Assembly: GCA_005893305.1 (NCBI GenBank)
Contig: VBOZ01000009.1
Coordinates: forward strand, 20,199-55,212
DNA from: Candidatus Eisenbacteria bacterium
Lineage (GTDB): Bacteria; Eisenbacteria; RBG-16-71-46; SZUA-252
Reading direction: 5' to 3'
DNA: 35,014 nucleotides
In this document: one piece after another, positions 21,940-30,155 of the stretch
How positions within the stretch are numbered: position 1 is the stretch's first letter
Layout of the letters: each line of letters opens with the position of its first letter
The notes under the pieces: model-generated
Seen by the model: the letters and a program-made list of their open reading frames with translations, nothing else
The model's database searches: none
What the model was told of the DNA's origin: nothing
Program-made: the position numbers and the translations under genes

Positions 21940-24093
21940 CTACCGCACGAGCGCCACCCGCCGCGCGAGCGTCCACCCGACGCCGCGCAAGCGAAGGAAG
22001 TAGACGCCGGACGGTGCGCTGGCGCCGCTCTCCAGCCTGCCGTCCCATCGGAATGGGGTCTTCCCCGCGTACGTGAGTCCCCGCCTCAGGGTACGGACAT
22101 GGCGCCCGGTAAGGTCGAAGACGTCGAGCGAGACCGTCTCGTTTTGCGGGAGCTCGATCTCGGCATCCAAGGTCGAGCGGAACGGGACGGGGCTCAGGAA
22201 TCGAATGCCGGCCCGCGCCGGCGGCGCCGGCGGCGCGGAGACTCCGGTCGGGGCCGACGACTGGACGCGCGTGATCACGGTGACGCTCTCGCGGGCGGCC
22301 GGCGCCACCGGACCGAATGCGAACCCGAGCGCCAATCCCACGAAGGCCGGCCCCGCGGACGTGCCGCCCGCGAGCGGCTGGTCCTGGGCGACGCGCGCGG
22401 CGAGCTGGGAAGCGGTGTCCACGTCGGCGCTGTAGACGGCGCCCAAGGACCCCGAGCCGGAGTGGACGATCCAGCGATTCGGCGAGATCGCGTCATACTG
22501 CACCAGCTTCGCCGTCGTCCCCACGCCGGCAGGCGCGGCGGTCGTGGCGCCGTCCGGATCGCCCCGAAGGCGCGGGGTGATCACGTCGACGTACGTCAGG
22601 TCGCGAGGTCCCGACGCCCGATTGGTGAACACGAATTTGCGGGTCACCGTGCCCGCGGCGGCATCGACGCAGGTCTCGAGATCGATGTCGAACGGATCCA
22701 AAAAGACGTGCGACGTGAGGCAGCTCCCCGAGATGTCCGTGCAATCGCGGATCCGCGCGTCCCTGAGGTACCCGACTCCCCGGATCCGGCTCCCTGCGTC
22801 CGCGAAGGGAACGATGCCGGTAAGGATCGCGTTCCCGACCGCGCTCGACCCGAGCGTATCTCCCAGCGCGATGCGAACCCGGAGCGCCGGCATGTCCGCC
22901 TCGAGCACCGGGGCCTTGGGGACGATCTTGAAGACCTCGCCGCCCTGGTCGCAGATGTAGAGCTCGCCCCGCGCGTCCTCGCCGAAGCTCGTGATGCTGT
23001 TGATCGCGAGCCCGCCGCCCGGCGCGAGCTCGGCCGTGCGGTCCGTCACGTTCGTAAGCGTTCCGCCCTGGAACTGACCCGACCAGATCTCCGCGGTGCA
23101 GTAGTCCGCGAAGAAGTACACGCCACTCCAGTCGGGAATGGCGCAGCCCCGGTAGATGTACCCACCCGTGATCGCGCAGCGGCCCAAGGTGTGCCCGTAT
23201 TCATAGTCAGGGAACACCTTGGGACAACCCGGCGCCGAGCACGACCCGCACGGGGTCGTGGTGCTCGGAGCGAAGGCGAGCGTTCCCTCGAAGCAGCGCC
23301 AGCCGTAGTTCGCGCCCGCTCCGGTCCCCGCGGGGACGAAGTCGATCTCCTCGCGCTGGCTCTGGCCCACGTCCGCGATCACGAGGTCGTGGGTCTTCCG
23401 GTCGAAGCTGTTGCGCCAAGGATTCCGGAGCCCGAACGCCCAGATCTCGTCCAGGCCCGGTGTCGCTCCGAAGTACGGATTGGTGGGCGGGCTCGTGTAG
23501 CCCGCCCCGCTCACGTCCAGGCGGAGCAGCTTCCCGAGAAGCGTATTCAAGTTCTGCGCCCGGTCTTCCGGATCGCCACCGCTCCCTCCGTCCCCCGTGG
23601 CGACATAGAGGTACCCATCCGGACCGAACGCAAGCCATCCGCCGTTGTGATTGTCGTACGGGTCCGGGATCGTGAGGATTCGCGTCCCGCCCGGATTGGC
23701 GATGTCGGGGTTTCCGGAGACGGTGTACCGCGCCACGACGTCCGCCCCCGTCGAGTCGCTGTAGTCAATGTAGAAACGCCCGCTCGTGGCGTAGTCGGGC
23801 GCGAACGCGAGCCCCAGGAGCCCCTGCTCGCCCCCCGTCGCGAGGAGACCGGTCGTGAGGAACGGCGTGCCCAGCACCGCGCCGTTCTTGAAGATCTTGA
23901 TGCGGCCGCGATTGTCCGTGCCGCGCTGCTCGACGATGAAGAGGCGGGTCGTGTCGCCGGGCGGCGCCGCGACGTAGAGCGGCATGCTGAGGCCGCTGGC
24001 GATGCGGACCGTCGTCAGCGGCGTGGCCGAGCGGGCCTCGCGGACTCCGGTAGTGGAGGCGACGAGGCAGATCAGGATCAAGAATCGACGCAT
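21940..24093 (-). CDS. Secreted glucose/sorbosone dehydrogenase-like protein with C-terminal FlgD-like sorting domain
   Basis: A 717-residue secreted protein. Residues 1-24 form a signal peptide. Residues about 25-395 are a six-bladed GSDH/PQQ-dependent sugar dehydrogenase propeller: GGEQGLLGLAFAPDY, DPYDNHNGGWLAFGPDGYLYVATGDGG, DEIWAFGLRNPWRNSFDR, DVGQSQREEIDFV and NYGWRCFEG are family blocks. It should oxidise a sugar or polyol with PQQ, but the cofactor was not verified. Several Cys occur in the 280-320 loop and may form disulfides. Residues 396-630 are a separate beta-rich region of unknown role. The last 75 residues (SLDVFDLTGRHVRTL, SGVYFLRLRG) are the FlgD-like Ig/sorting module found in secreted proteins of FCB-type lineages. 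No Shine-Dalgarno is evident at the ATG. Confidence 0.9.
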   Translation of the reverse strand: MRRFLILICLVASTTGVREARSATPLTTVRIASGLSMPLYVAAPPGDTTRLFIVEQRGTDNRGRIKIFKNGAVLGTPFLTTGLLATGGEQGLLGLAFAPDYATSGRFYIDYSDSTGADVVARYTVSGNPDIANPGGTRILTIPDPYDNHNGGWLAFGPDGYLYVATGDGGSGGDPEDRAQNLNTLLGKLLRLDVSGAGYTSPPTNPYFGATPGLDEIWAFGLRNPWRNSFDRKTHDLVIADVGQSQREEIDFVPAGTGAGANYGWRCFEGTLAFAPSTTTPCGSCSAPGCPKVFPDYEYGHTLGRCAITGGYIYRGCAIPDWSGVYFFADYCTAEIWSGQFQGGTLTNVTDRTAELAPGGGLAINSITSFGEDARGELYICDQGGEVFKIVPKAPVLEADMPALRVRIALGDTLGSSAVGNAILTGIVPFADAGSRIRGVGYLRDARIRDCTDISGSCLTSHVFLDPFDIDLETCVDAAAGTVTRKFVFTNRASGPRDLTYVDVITPRLRGDPDGATTAAPAGVGTTAKLVQYDAISPNRWIVHSGSGSLGAVYSADVDTASQLAARVAQDQPLAGGTSAGPAFVGLALGFAFGPVAPAARESVTVITRVQSSAPTGVSAPPAPPARAGIRFLSPVPFRSTLDAEIELPQNETVSLDVFDLTGRHVRTLRRGLTYAGKTPFRWDGRLESGASAPSGVYFLRLRGVGWTLARRVALVR

Positions 24094-24110
24094 GATGAGA
24101 TGCGCCGGCC

Positions 24111-24130
24111 CCGGCGGCTTCCGCCGCCGG
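24111..24130 (-). terminator. Hairpin downstream of the amphipathic repeat gene
   Basis: CCGGCGGC (24111-24118), loop TTCC and GCCGCCGG (24123-24130): an 8-bp perfect stem 15 nt past the stop of the 24146-24778 gene. No U-tract is seen. Confidence 0.4.
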
Positions 24131-24145
24131 AGCCCGGCGCGTGGA

Positions 24146-24778
24146 TCAGCCGCGCGGTCGCGCGCGGTCGACGTTCCGGCTCCCCGGCCGGAACGGTTCT
24201 TTGAGCACGACCTTGACGCCCGAGATCGTCTTCGTCATGACGGTCTGGACCTGCTCCAATGCGCTGGAGCTGATCTCGCCTGCCGCCTGAATGGCGCCCG
24301 AACCGGCGGCCGACGCGGCCTCTTCCGCGCTCATGCCCAAATCGCGGGCGGCTTCGATCGCGCCTTCCACCGCTCCCTTCGCGGCTTCGGCAACGCTCCC
24401 GCCCACGTCAAATGCCCCCTTGACCACGGCGGCGGCGCTCGTGCTCACGGTCTCCGCGCCGACCTTGCCGACTTGCTGGGTGCCCTTGAGGGCGCCCACC
24501 ATGATCGACTTGGCGGCGCCGCCGACTTCGCCGCCGACATCACTCACGGCGCGCACGGCCCCGGTGATCGTGTCGACGACAAGGCCGAGAAGCTCTGATC
24601 CCACCAAGCGAGTGCCTTTGATGGAGTGCGCGAGCATTCCGCTCACTGCGTCCACGGTGGCTTTCCCGACATCGCCGACTCCACCAATCGCGGAGACGAT
24701 GTAGTCCCTCGTCTCCGACACGAAATTCGTCTGCTCCCTGTAGCTCCGGGTCCCGCCGTTCATGTCCCTGGCATTCAT
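24146..24778 (-). CDS. Glycine/alanine-rich amphipathic repeat protein of unknown function
   Basis: A 210-residue protein starting at ATG 24778 with AAGGAGGT about 5 nt upstream. The longer frame starting at 24823 is rejected. Residues 20-190 are Gly/Ala/Val-rich and amphipathic. Block 80-104 (DVGGEVGGAAKSIMVGALKGTQQVG) realigns with block 124-148 (DVGGSVAEAAKGAVEGAIEAARDLG), a shift of 44 residues, i.e. four 11-residue units. Eleven-residue periodicity is typical of long amphipathic helices that lie on membranes or lipid/polymer surfaces (LEA-like, phasin-like or DUF6781-like proteins). The C-terminus is basic (KEPFRPGSRNVDRARPRG). No signal peptide or catalytic residue is seen. A role in coating a membrane or granule is inference. 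It stands alone between terminators. Confidence 0.75.
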   Translation of the reverse strand: MNARDMNGGTRSYREQTNFVSETRDYIVSAIGGVGDVGKATVDAVSGMLAHSIKGTRLVGSELLGLVVDTITGAVRAVSDVGGEVGGAAKSIMVGALKGTQQVGKVGAETVSTSAAAVVKGAFDVGGSVAEAAKGAVEGAIEAARDLGMSAEEAASAAGSGAIQAAGEISSSALEQVQTVMTKTISGVKVVLKEPFRPGSRNVDRARPRG

Positions 24779-24810
24779 GGTGTACCTCCTTCCGCGGGGC
24801 GTTTTCTGCA

Positions 24811-24822
24811 TGGCATATGCCA
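24811..24822. promoter_or_regulatory. Perfect 12-bp palindrome upstream of the repeat-protein gene
   Basis: TGGCATATGCCA, about 32 nt before the ATG of the 24146-24778 gene. It is self-complementary over its full length and could be an operator near the transcription start. Two further repeats, ACCGTATCGG at 24871-24880 and 24956-24965, lie in the same 265-nt intergenic region. Confidence 0.35.
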
Positions 24823-24986
24823 CACGGGTCCCCCGTCCCCCTTAAAGGGCCCCGAACTCCCCACGGCTCAACCGTATCGGGGGTTTCCCGCGGGGAGGGC
24901 GGAGTGGCCCCAGCGCGGCCCGACGGGCCCGGGCGCGTCCCACCCCGTACACTGCACCGTATCGGACGCAATGCCGGAAACGCGAA

Positions 24987-25014
24987 GACCCCGGCGACGC
25001 CTGCCGCCGGGGTC
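24987..25014 (-). terminator. Intrinsic-type hairpin of the HEAT-repeat gene
   Basis: GACCCCGGCG (24987-24996), 8-nt loop and CGCCGGGGTC (25005-25014): a 10-bp perfect stem 30 nt past the stop at 25044, followed on the minus strand by TTCGCGTTTCC. Confidence 0.55.
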
Positions 25015-25043
25015 CTTCTCACCTCTTCGTTGGGTTGGCTCGA

Positions 25044-26873
25044 TCAGCCCGCGGGCTTGCGCATCTCGCTGGCCTTCCTCAACGCCTCGAGCGCCTGCTC
25101 GACCGCGCGGCGCACTTCCTGCCGCACGCTCGTCACCTCGCGATTCAGGATCGCGAATGCGGCCGGCGTCCCGATCCATGCGAGCGCCATCGCCGCCTCC
25201 CCCCGCCCACCCTCCGGACCCGAGCGGAACAATCCTCCGCGCGTCAGAATCTTCTCCAGGCGCGGCACCATGGCGTCCGATCCCGCCCGGCCGAAGGCCA
25301 TGAAGAACGAGGTTCGCTCCTCGGCGTCGCGGCCGGCGAACTCCGGAGACTCGATGACGCTCCAGAGTACTTGGGCCGCTCGTTCGTCCACCCGCTTGAC
25401 GACCGTCTGGGCGACGAGGATGCGCACGCTTCGGTCGGGGTCGCGGAGGGCGGAGTTCAAGTAGGCGCGGCTCACGGCGCTGTCGATGCCGCTTAGGGCA
25501 CGCACGGCTTCCCTCCGAACCCGCACGTCCTGGTGGTAGAGCGCCTCGCCCAGCGCGCGCTCCACGCCCTGGTGCCCGATCCGGCCGAGGACGAAGAGGA
25601 GGTTTCGCACGACGAACCATCGGGGATCCCAGAGACGCTGGATCAACACGTCGACGTTGCTCCTGCATAAGATCGCGAGCGCTTCGCACAGGGCTCGCCG
25701 CGTCCTTCGATCCTGGGCCTCGCCCAGGAGGTCGCAGAGCGTCGGGGCGGCCGCGGTCCCAAGCAGAACGAAGAACTTCGTGAGGTCGGGCAAGTTGATG
25801 TCCGCCCGTGACCGGAGCGCCGCGGCGAACCGGACCATGAGGTCGGGCCGGGCGATCTTTTGAATGACCTGGTCGGTCGCCGCCTGGAATTCCCCCTGCG
25901 AGGCGGCCTTGGAGCTTGGAATCGCGCGAAACTGCTCGAGAAGGTCCCTCGCGCGCTCCACGTTGCCTGCCTCGATTTCGTACTCGAGAAGGTGGATCAT
26001 CGTCGAGGCCATCTCGAGGTACTCCACCGGGCTTTCCTCCGCGTGGAGGATCATGGAGAAAATCTCCAAGAGCTGGTCCTGGGGCGAGTTGACTTCCTCG
26101 ATCCTCGCGACCATGCGGATGTTCTCCGCCTCGACGTCGGTGAGCGCGAATCGATTCTCGGGATACTCCCGGCGATCGGGCGTATCCCCCGTCCGGAATG
26201 CCCAGTCGTCCGACCGCCCCGTGGGCAGCGCTCTCTCAGCCGTCCCGCGATCCGGATCGTCGTCCGTTCCCAGCGGCCATGGAATCCCATGGTCTCCCGA
26301 AGCGGCGCCGCTCGCCGGCGACTCGGAGCGCTCGCGGAGCTCCAGCTCCGCCGCCGAGACGCAGGTGTATTCGATGCGTTCGAAGCATTGATCCCAGAGG
26401 AGCGTCACCGCGTCGTCCGAGCATTGCTCGCCCTCGTCGGACGCCGATCTCAAGACATTCACGAGCGCGCGCAATTCACCGGAGTCGACACCCTGGCGCA
26501 GGGTCAGCTGCTGGACGCCCGCGTAGTAGAGCGCGGCGGGAATCGATTCCTTCTCGGTCGCGGTGTGGTAGACGACGTGGCCGGTATAGGAGAAGTGGGA
26601 TTCCCCCACCGCGATCGTAAGGTCCCCCAACTGCCGCAGGCAGGCTTGGGTGCGCAGGCCGAGGTCGTCCGCGAGGCGCTGAAGGACCATTTCCTCACGG
26701 GTCGGAAGCCTGTATGTCTCCACCGTTCGCACAAGGGCCTCGGCCCAGGCGGATACCATATCGAGATCGGCCGCGAGGAGCTGGTCGCGAAGCCGTTCCG
26801 GAGTGACCTTGGGCCCTGTTTGATTCGGCGGCGCGCTCTGGTCCATATCGCGGTATGGATCGGCCCGATACAT
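25044..26873 (-). CDS. HEAT-repeat protein
   Basis: A 609-residue protein with no signal peptide. Residues 1-180 form a helical/mixed domain of unknown type containing [44 protein letters not shown], a pattern I associate with HEAT proteins linked to PilZ/GGDEF-type signalling, though without a match I can assert. Residues about 180-270 are a charged linker. From about 380 onward come HEAT-type repeats with clear units ([62 protein letters not shown]). The last repeat region includes [22 protein letters not shown] repeats scaffold protein-protein contacts. I chose the ATG at 26873 because TAAAGT lies 5 nt upstream; upstream codons give a Lys/Arg-rich extension and ATG 26846 is the alternative. 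It is divergent from purT. Confidence 0.82.
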   Translation of the reverse strand: MYRADPYRDMDQSAPPNQTGPKVTPERLRDQLLAADLDMVSAWAEALVRTVETYRLPTREEMVLQRLADDLGLRTQACLRQLGDLTIAVGESHFSYTGHVVYHTATEKESIPAALYYAGVQQLTLRQGVDSGELRALVNVLRSASDEGEQCSDDAVTLLWDQCFERIEYTCVSAAELELRERSESPASGAASGDHGIPWPLGTDDDPDRGTAERALPTGRSDDWAFRTGDTPDRREYPENRFALTDVEAENIRMVARIEEVNSPQDQLLEIFSMILHAEESPVEYLEMASTMIHLLEYEIEAGNVERARDLLEQFRAIPSSKAASQGEFQAATDQVIQKIARPDLMVRFAAALRSRADINLPDLTKFFVLLGTAAAPTLCDLLGEAQDRRTRRALCEALAILCRSNVDVLIQRLWDPRWFVVRNLLFVLGRIGHQGVERALGEALYHQDVRVRREAVRALSGIDSAVSRAYLNSALRDPDRSVRILVAQTVVKRVDERAAQVLWSVIESPEFAGRDAEERTSFFMAFGRAGSDAMVPRLEKILTRGGLFRSGPEGGRGEAAMALAWIGTPAAFAILNREVTSVRQEVRRAVEQALEALRKASEMRKPAG

Positions 26874-26878
26874 CCGTA

Positions 26879-26884
26879 ACTTTA
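26879..26884 (-). promoter_or_regulatory. Putative -10 hexamer with leaderless spacing (HEAT gene)
   Basis: TAAAGT on the minus strand, 5 nt from the ATG at 26873. No -35 is evident and no Shine-Dalgarno precedes the start codon. Confidence 0.35.
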
Positions 26885-27003
26885 GCCGCGCCAAGGCGCT
26901 GAGGGGCGCCAGGGTCGCGCCGGCAGCCCCCCTCCGTCGCTTGCGTCCCGCTCCCAACCGGTCTACGCTCCGCGCTCCCTACACACCGACACCAGAGGTC
27001 CCC

Positions 27004-28200
27004 ATGCGCATCGGAACCCCGCTCTCCGAAACGGCGACGAAGGTCATGCTCCTGGGCGCCGGGGAGCTGGGCAAAGAGGTCATCATCGCCCTCCAACGCT
27101 TGGGCGTGGAGGTGATCGCGGTGGACCGCTACGCCCACGCGCCGGGGCATCACCTCGCGCACCGTTTCCACGTCATCGACATGACGGACGCCGCCGCGCT
27201 GCGCGCGCTTGTCGAGGCGGAGCGCCCTCACATCATCGTGCCGGAGATCGAGGCGATCGCGACGGACGAGCTGAAGCGGATCGAGGATGCGGGCCTCGCG
27301 ACGGTGATTCCCACCGCGCGCGCCGCCCAGCTCACCATGAATCGCGAGGGCATACGCCGTCTCGCGGCGGAAACGCTCCGCCTCCCGACATCCCGGTACG
27401 AATTCGCCGAGTCCGCCGAGCAGGTCCGGAACGCGGCGACCCACCTGGGCTTTCCCTGTCTGATCAAGCCGGTCATGTCCTCCTCCGGCAAGGGGCAATC
27501 GGTGCTCGATCGGATCGGCGACGTCGAGAAGGCGTGGACCTACGCGATCAGCTCCGGGCGCGTGAATCGCGGCCGGGTCATCGTCGAAGAGATGGTCCGC
27601 TTCGACTACGAGATCACGCTGCTCACGGTCCGCTCGCTGGACGAGCGCGGCACGCCAGCGACCTCGTATTGCGAGCCGGTCGGCCACGTGCAGGTGAAGG
27701 GCGACTACGTCGAGAGCTGGCAGCCGCAGCCGATGTCCGATACGGCGATCTCGCGGGCGCGGAACATCGCCAAGACCGTGACCGACGAGCTGGGTGGGCG
27801 CGGAATCTTCGGGGTCGAGCTGTTCGTGAGGGGCGACGACGTTCTCTTCAGCGAGGTGAGCCCCCGCCCGCACGACACCGGAATGGTGACGATGGTCACG
27901 CAGATGCAGAGCGAGTTCGACCTCCACGCGCGAGCGATCCTTGGCCTCCCCGTGAGCACCGACATGCGCTCCCCCGGAGCGAGCGCGGTGATCTACGGCG
28001 GGATGGATGGGAAGGGCATCACGTTCGAGGGCGTGGACGAAGCCCTGCGCGTGCCCCGATCCGACCTGCGATTGTTCGGAAAGCCGGAGGCCTTCACCCG
28101 GCGCCGGATGGGGGTCGCCCTGGCCTACGGCGCCGACGTGGCCGACGCGCGCCGCCGCGCCAAGCTCTGCGCCGGCAAGGTTCGACCGGTCAAGGTGTGA
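27004..28200 (+). CDS. purT: Formate-dependent phosphoribosylglycinamide formyltransferase (PurT)
   Basis: A 398-residue ATP-grasp enzyme. It converts GAR to FGAR using formate and ATP in purine synthesis and needs no folate. N-terminal [65 protein letters not shown] and the ATP-grasp segment [18 protein letters not shown] are all diagnostic, as is the metal/ATP site [16 protein letters not shown]. The E. coli enzyme has 392 residues, so it is complete. The start is ATG 27004, with AGAGG about 7 nt upstream; the 21 residues before it in the open frame are low complexity. The Vps62-like gene follows after 17 nt and may be co-transcribed without a functional link. Confidence 0.97.
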   Translation: MRIGTPLSETATKVMLLGAGELGKEVIIALQRLGVEVIAVDRYAHAPGHHLAHRFHVIDMTDAAALRALVEAERPHIIVPEIEAIATDELKRIEDAGLATVIPTARAAQLTMNREGIRRLAAETLRLPTSRYEFAESAEQVRNAATHLGFPCLIKPVMSSSGKGQSVLDRIGDVEKAWTYAISSGRVNRGRVIVEEMVRFDYEITLLTVRSLDERGTPATSYCEPVGHVQVKGDYVESWQPQPMSDTAISRARNIAKTVTDELGGRGIFGVELFVRGDDVLFSEVSPRPHDTGMVTMVTQMQSEFDLHARAILGLPVSTDMRSPGASAVIYGGMDGKGITFEGVDEALRVPRSDLRLFGKPEAFTRRRMGVALAYGADVADARRRAKLCAGKVRPVKV

Positions 28201-28217
28201 AGGGAGGGGTGCGGGTG

Positions 28218-30155
28218 ATGTTCGTCTCGAGCGGTACCGCAGGGGCTCCTTGCTGGCAGCGTGCGATCGCCGGAGCCCTCCTCGCCGCGGCGCTGTGCAG
28301 CACCGGTTGCGCCGCATCGCGGAGTCAGCGGACCGCCTACCTGCAAGTCATTCGCCCTGACCAGAGGCCGCCGCTCGTGGGCGCTCGGGCCGCGGCCGAC
28401 TCGCTTTTCGGGGACGGCCGACAGAGCCGGCGCGGGGACGGAATATCCGAGGAAGTGCGGGACTCCCTCGACGCGCTCGTCCGGCGCTTTACGCCGACCC
28501 TCGTGCTTCCAAAAGATGATGCCATCCGTGTCGGCGGCCGGCGATACCAGCTGGTCCCCTGCGACCCCTGGGTGCTCGCCGACACGCTCCACATCGACCG
28601 GATCGACGCGGCGCCGTACCAGCTTCGGTCGTACGAGAGCGTCCCCCTCCGCGATCTCGCGCCGGATTCCCTGGCGCGCCTGGTGGACGCGGCGTCCCAG
28701 TATCAGAGCGACCCGGATCACCTCGAAATCTGGTATTTCGACTTCCCTGGAGAGTCCCCCCGGCACTGGTGGAAGGAATACGGGCGGCTCCGCGAAGGAC
28801 CCGACAGCGCCCGCTGGGCGGCGCCGGTTACGTGGGTCCACCCGTACCTCGACGCCACGGGGCGCGTCGTGCTCCAGTATTGGTTCTTCTACCCCTTCAA
28901 CGACTACATGAGCGACCACGAGGGCGATTGGGAGCACGTCAACGTGGCCCTCAATGAAGACCGCGCTTCGATCCGGGAGATCCACTACTACTTCCATGGG
29001 CGGAGCGTGCGCCTCCCTCAGGGCAAATACCTCCCACAGATCCAGGACGGGACGCATCCCGTCGTGTACGTGGGCGGGCGCGCCTATATGGTTTCGGACT
29101 ACCCGATGCGCCTGATCAACGGGGATCACAACTCCGGCTCGCACGGGAATTACCCCTATCCCGGCGAATGGGAGGCGGCCGCCGCGCTTGGCCATACGGA
29201 AAGCGTCGCGGGGCCGGGGGCCGACGCGGACCGAATCGTGTCCCACGACCAATTCCGCGCGGTGGTGACTCCCGAAGCGAGCCGGATCGACTATCGAGCG
29301 CACCCCGAGGTTCTTCGCGATTGGGCTCCGCTCCTCCTCCCGGTGAGATGGGGATTTCCGAGCGGCCCCTCGCTCGCATCGGTCATCAAACTGACGGACG
29401 TGGGCAATCGCGCGCCCTTCGGGCCGGCCTTCAACGCCGGCTGGAACCGCGCCGCGCCGGGCCTCGCCTATCCCAATTATCGCGTGCGACGGATTCCGGC
29501 GATGCGGTCCTACCTGGAGGACCTGCTCCAACCGTGGTACTACGCTTACATCTTTCGCCATCCTCGATATGTGAACGACACCCGCGGCTCGCTCGAGCGC
29601 CAGGAGCTGGAACGCCTCGGGCTCGCACCTCGAAGCGGCTGGAACGAGCGAGGAATCGGCTCCCCGATTCTCGGGCTTCACGTCGGATTCCCACGCGGGG
29701 ATTTCGCGGACCGGTATGGGAATTCGGTCGGCTTCCTGTTGTGGCGGAATCTCTGGGTGAAAGCCCGCTTCGGCGCGCTGGAGCTGAACGGCGGCTACCA
29801 GAAATTCCAGACTCAGGAGAAGGGCGCGGGCTCGATCTTCGTTTATCCCGTTACCGCCAACGTCGCCGTTCGCGGGCCCGAGGGTCTCCTGCGTCCCTAC
29901 GTCACGCTCGGAGTAGGACCGAGCGGTTGGGAATCGAGGCAGCGCATCCCCGGCACGAAGTCGAAGATTGTGACCTCCGGGTGGGGGGGCGGAGCGACCG
30001 CATCCTTGGGCATCGAATATTACCTACGGCCGAGAGTGGCGTTTGATCTCGGGCTGCGGTACACGGACCTGGCCGGGCCCGGCTCCGGAGCGGGCTTCGA
30101 CGGTAATCGGCTCCGCGCCGTCAGTCTCTGGGCCGGGCACTACGTGCGCTTCTAG
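28218..30155 (+). CDS. Putative lipoprotein with Vps62-like domain and C-terminal beta-barrel-like region
   Basis: A 645-residue protein starting at ATG 28218 (GTG 28215 adjacent), with GGGAGGGG upstream. The N-terminus has a hydrophobic stretch and LCSTGC, so Cys31 may be lipidated; the lipobox is imperfect. Residues about 165-350 resemble the Vps62 domain: VLQYWFFYPFNDYMSDHEGDWEHVNVAL, IHYYFHGR, HPVVYVGGRAYMVSDYP and NGDHNSGSHGNYPYPGEW. Residues about 480-645 alternate hydrophobic and polar residues (VGFLLWRNLWVKARFGALELNGGY, RPYVTLGVGPSGWE, GGATASLGIEYYLRPRVAFDLGLRYTDL, WAGHYVRF) and end with Phe, as outer-membrane barrels do. The function is unknown; Vps62 was named in fungi for vacuolar sorting. 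The stop codon shares the CTAG tetramer with the convergent kinase gene. Confidence 0.78.
   Translation: MFVSSGTAGAPCWQRAIAGALLAAALCSTGCAASRSQRTAYLQVIRPDQRPPLVGARAAADSLFGDGRQSRRGDGISEEVRDSLDALVRRFTPTLVLPKDDAIRVGGRRYQLVPCDPWVLADTLHIDRIDAAPYQLRSYESVPLRDLAPDSLARLVDAASQYQSDPDHLEIWYFDFPGESPRHWWKEYGRLREGPDSARWAAPVTWVHPYLDATGRVVLQYWFFYPFNDYMSDHEGDWEHVNVALNEDRASIREIHYYFHGRSVRLPQGKYLPQIQDGTHPVVYVGGRAYMVSDYPMRLINGDHNSGSHGNYPYPGEWEAAAALGHTESVAGPGADADRIVSHDQFRAVVTPEASRIDYRAHPEVLRDWAPLLLPVRWGFPSGPSLASVIKLTDVGNRAPFGPAFNAGWNRAAPGLAYPNYRVRRIPAMRSYLEDLLQPWYYAYIFRHPRYVNDTRGSLERQELERLGLAPRSGWNERGIGSPILGLHVGFPRGDFADRYGNSVGFLLWRNLWVKARFGALELNGGYQKFQTQEKGAGSIFVYPVTANVAVRGPEGLLRPYVTLGVGPSGWESRQRIPGTKSKIVTSGWGGGATASLGIEYYLRPRVAFDLGLRYTDLAGPGSGAGFDGNRLRAVSLWAGHYVRF

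Noticed and set aside
19984-24204. A 1406-residue open frame on the plus strand
   Set aside because: It lies antisense to the glycosyltransferase and sugar dehydrogenase genes, both with clear domains. Its translation is Arg/Gly/Glu/Pro-rich low complexity, as expected from the complement of GC-biased codons.
27534-28217. Upstream extension of the Vps62-like frame
   Set aside because: It runs through purT in another frame. The ATG at 28218 has a purine-rich upstream tract and begins a plausible signal peptide.
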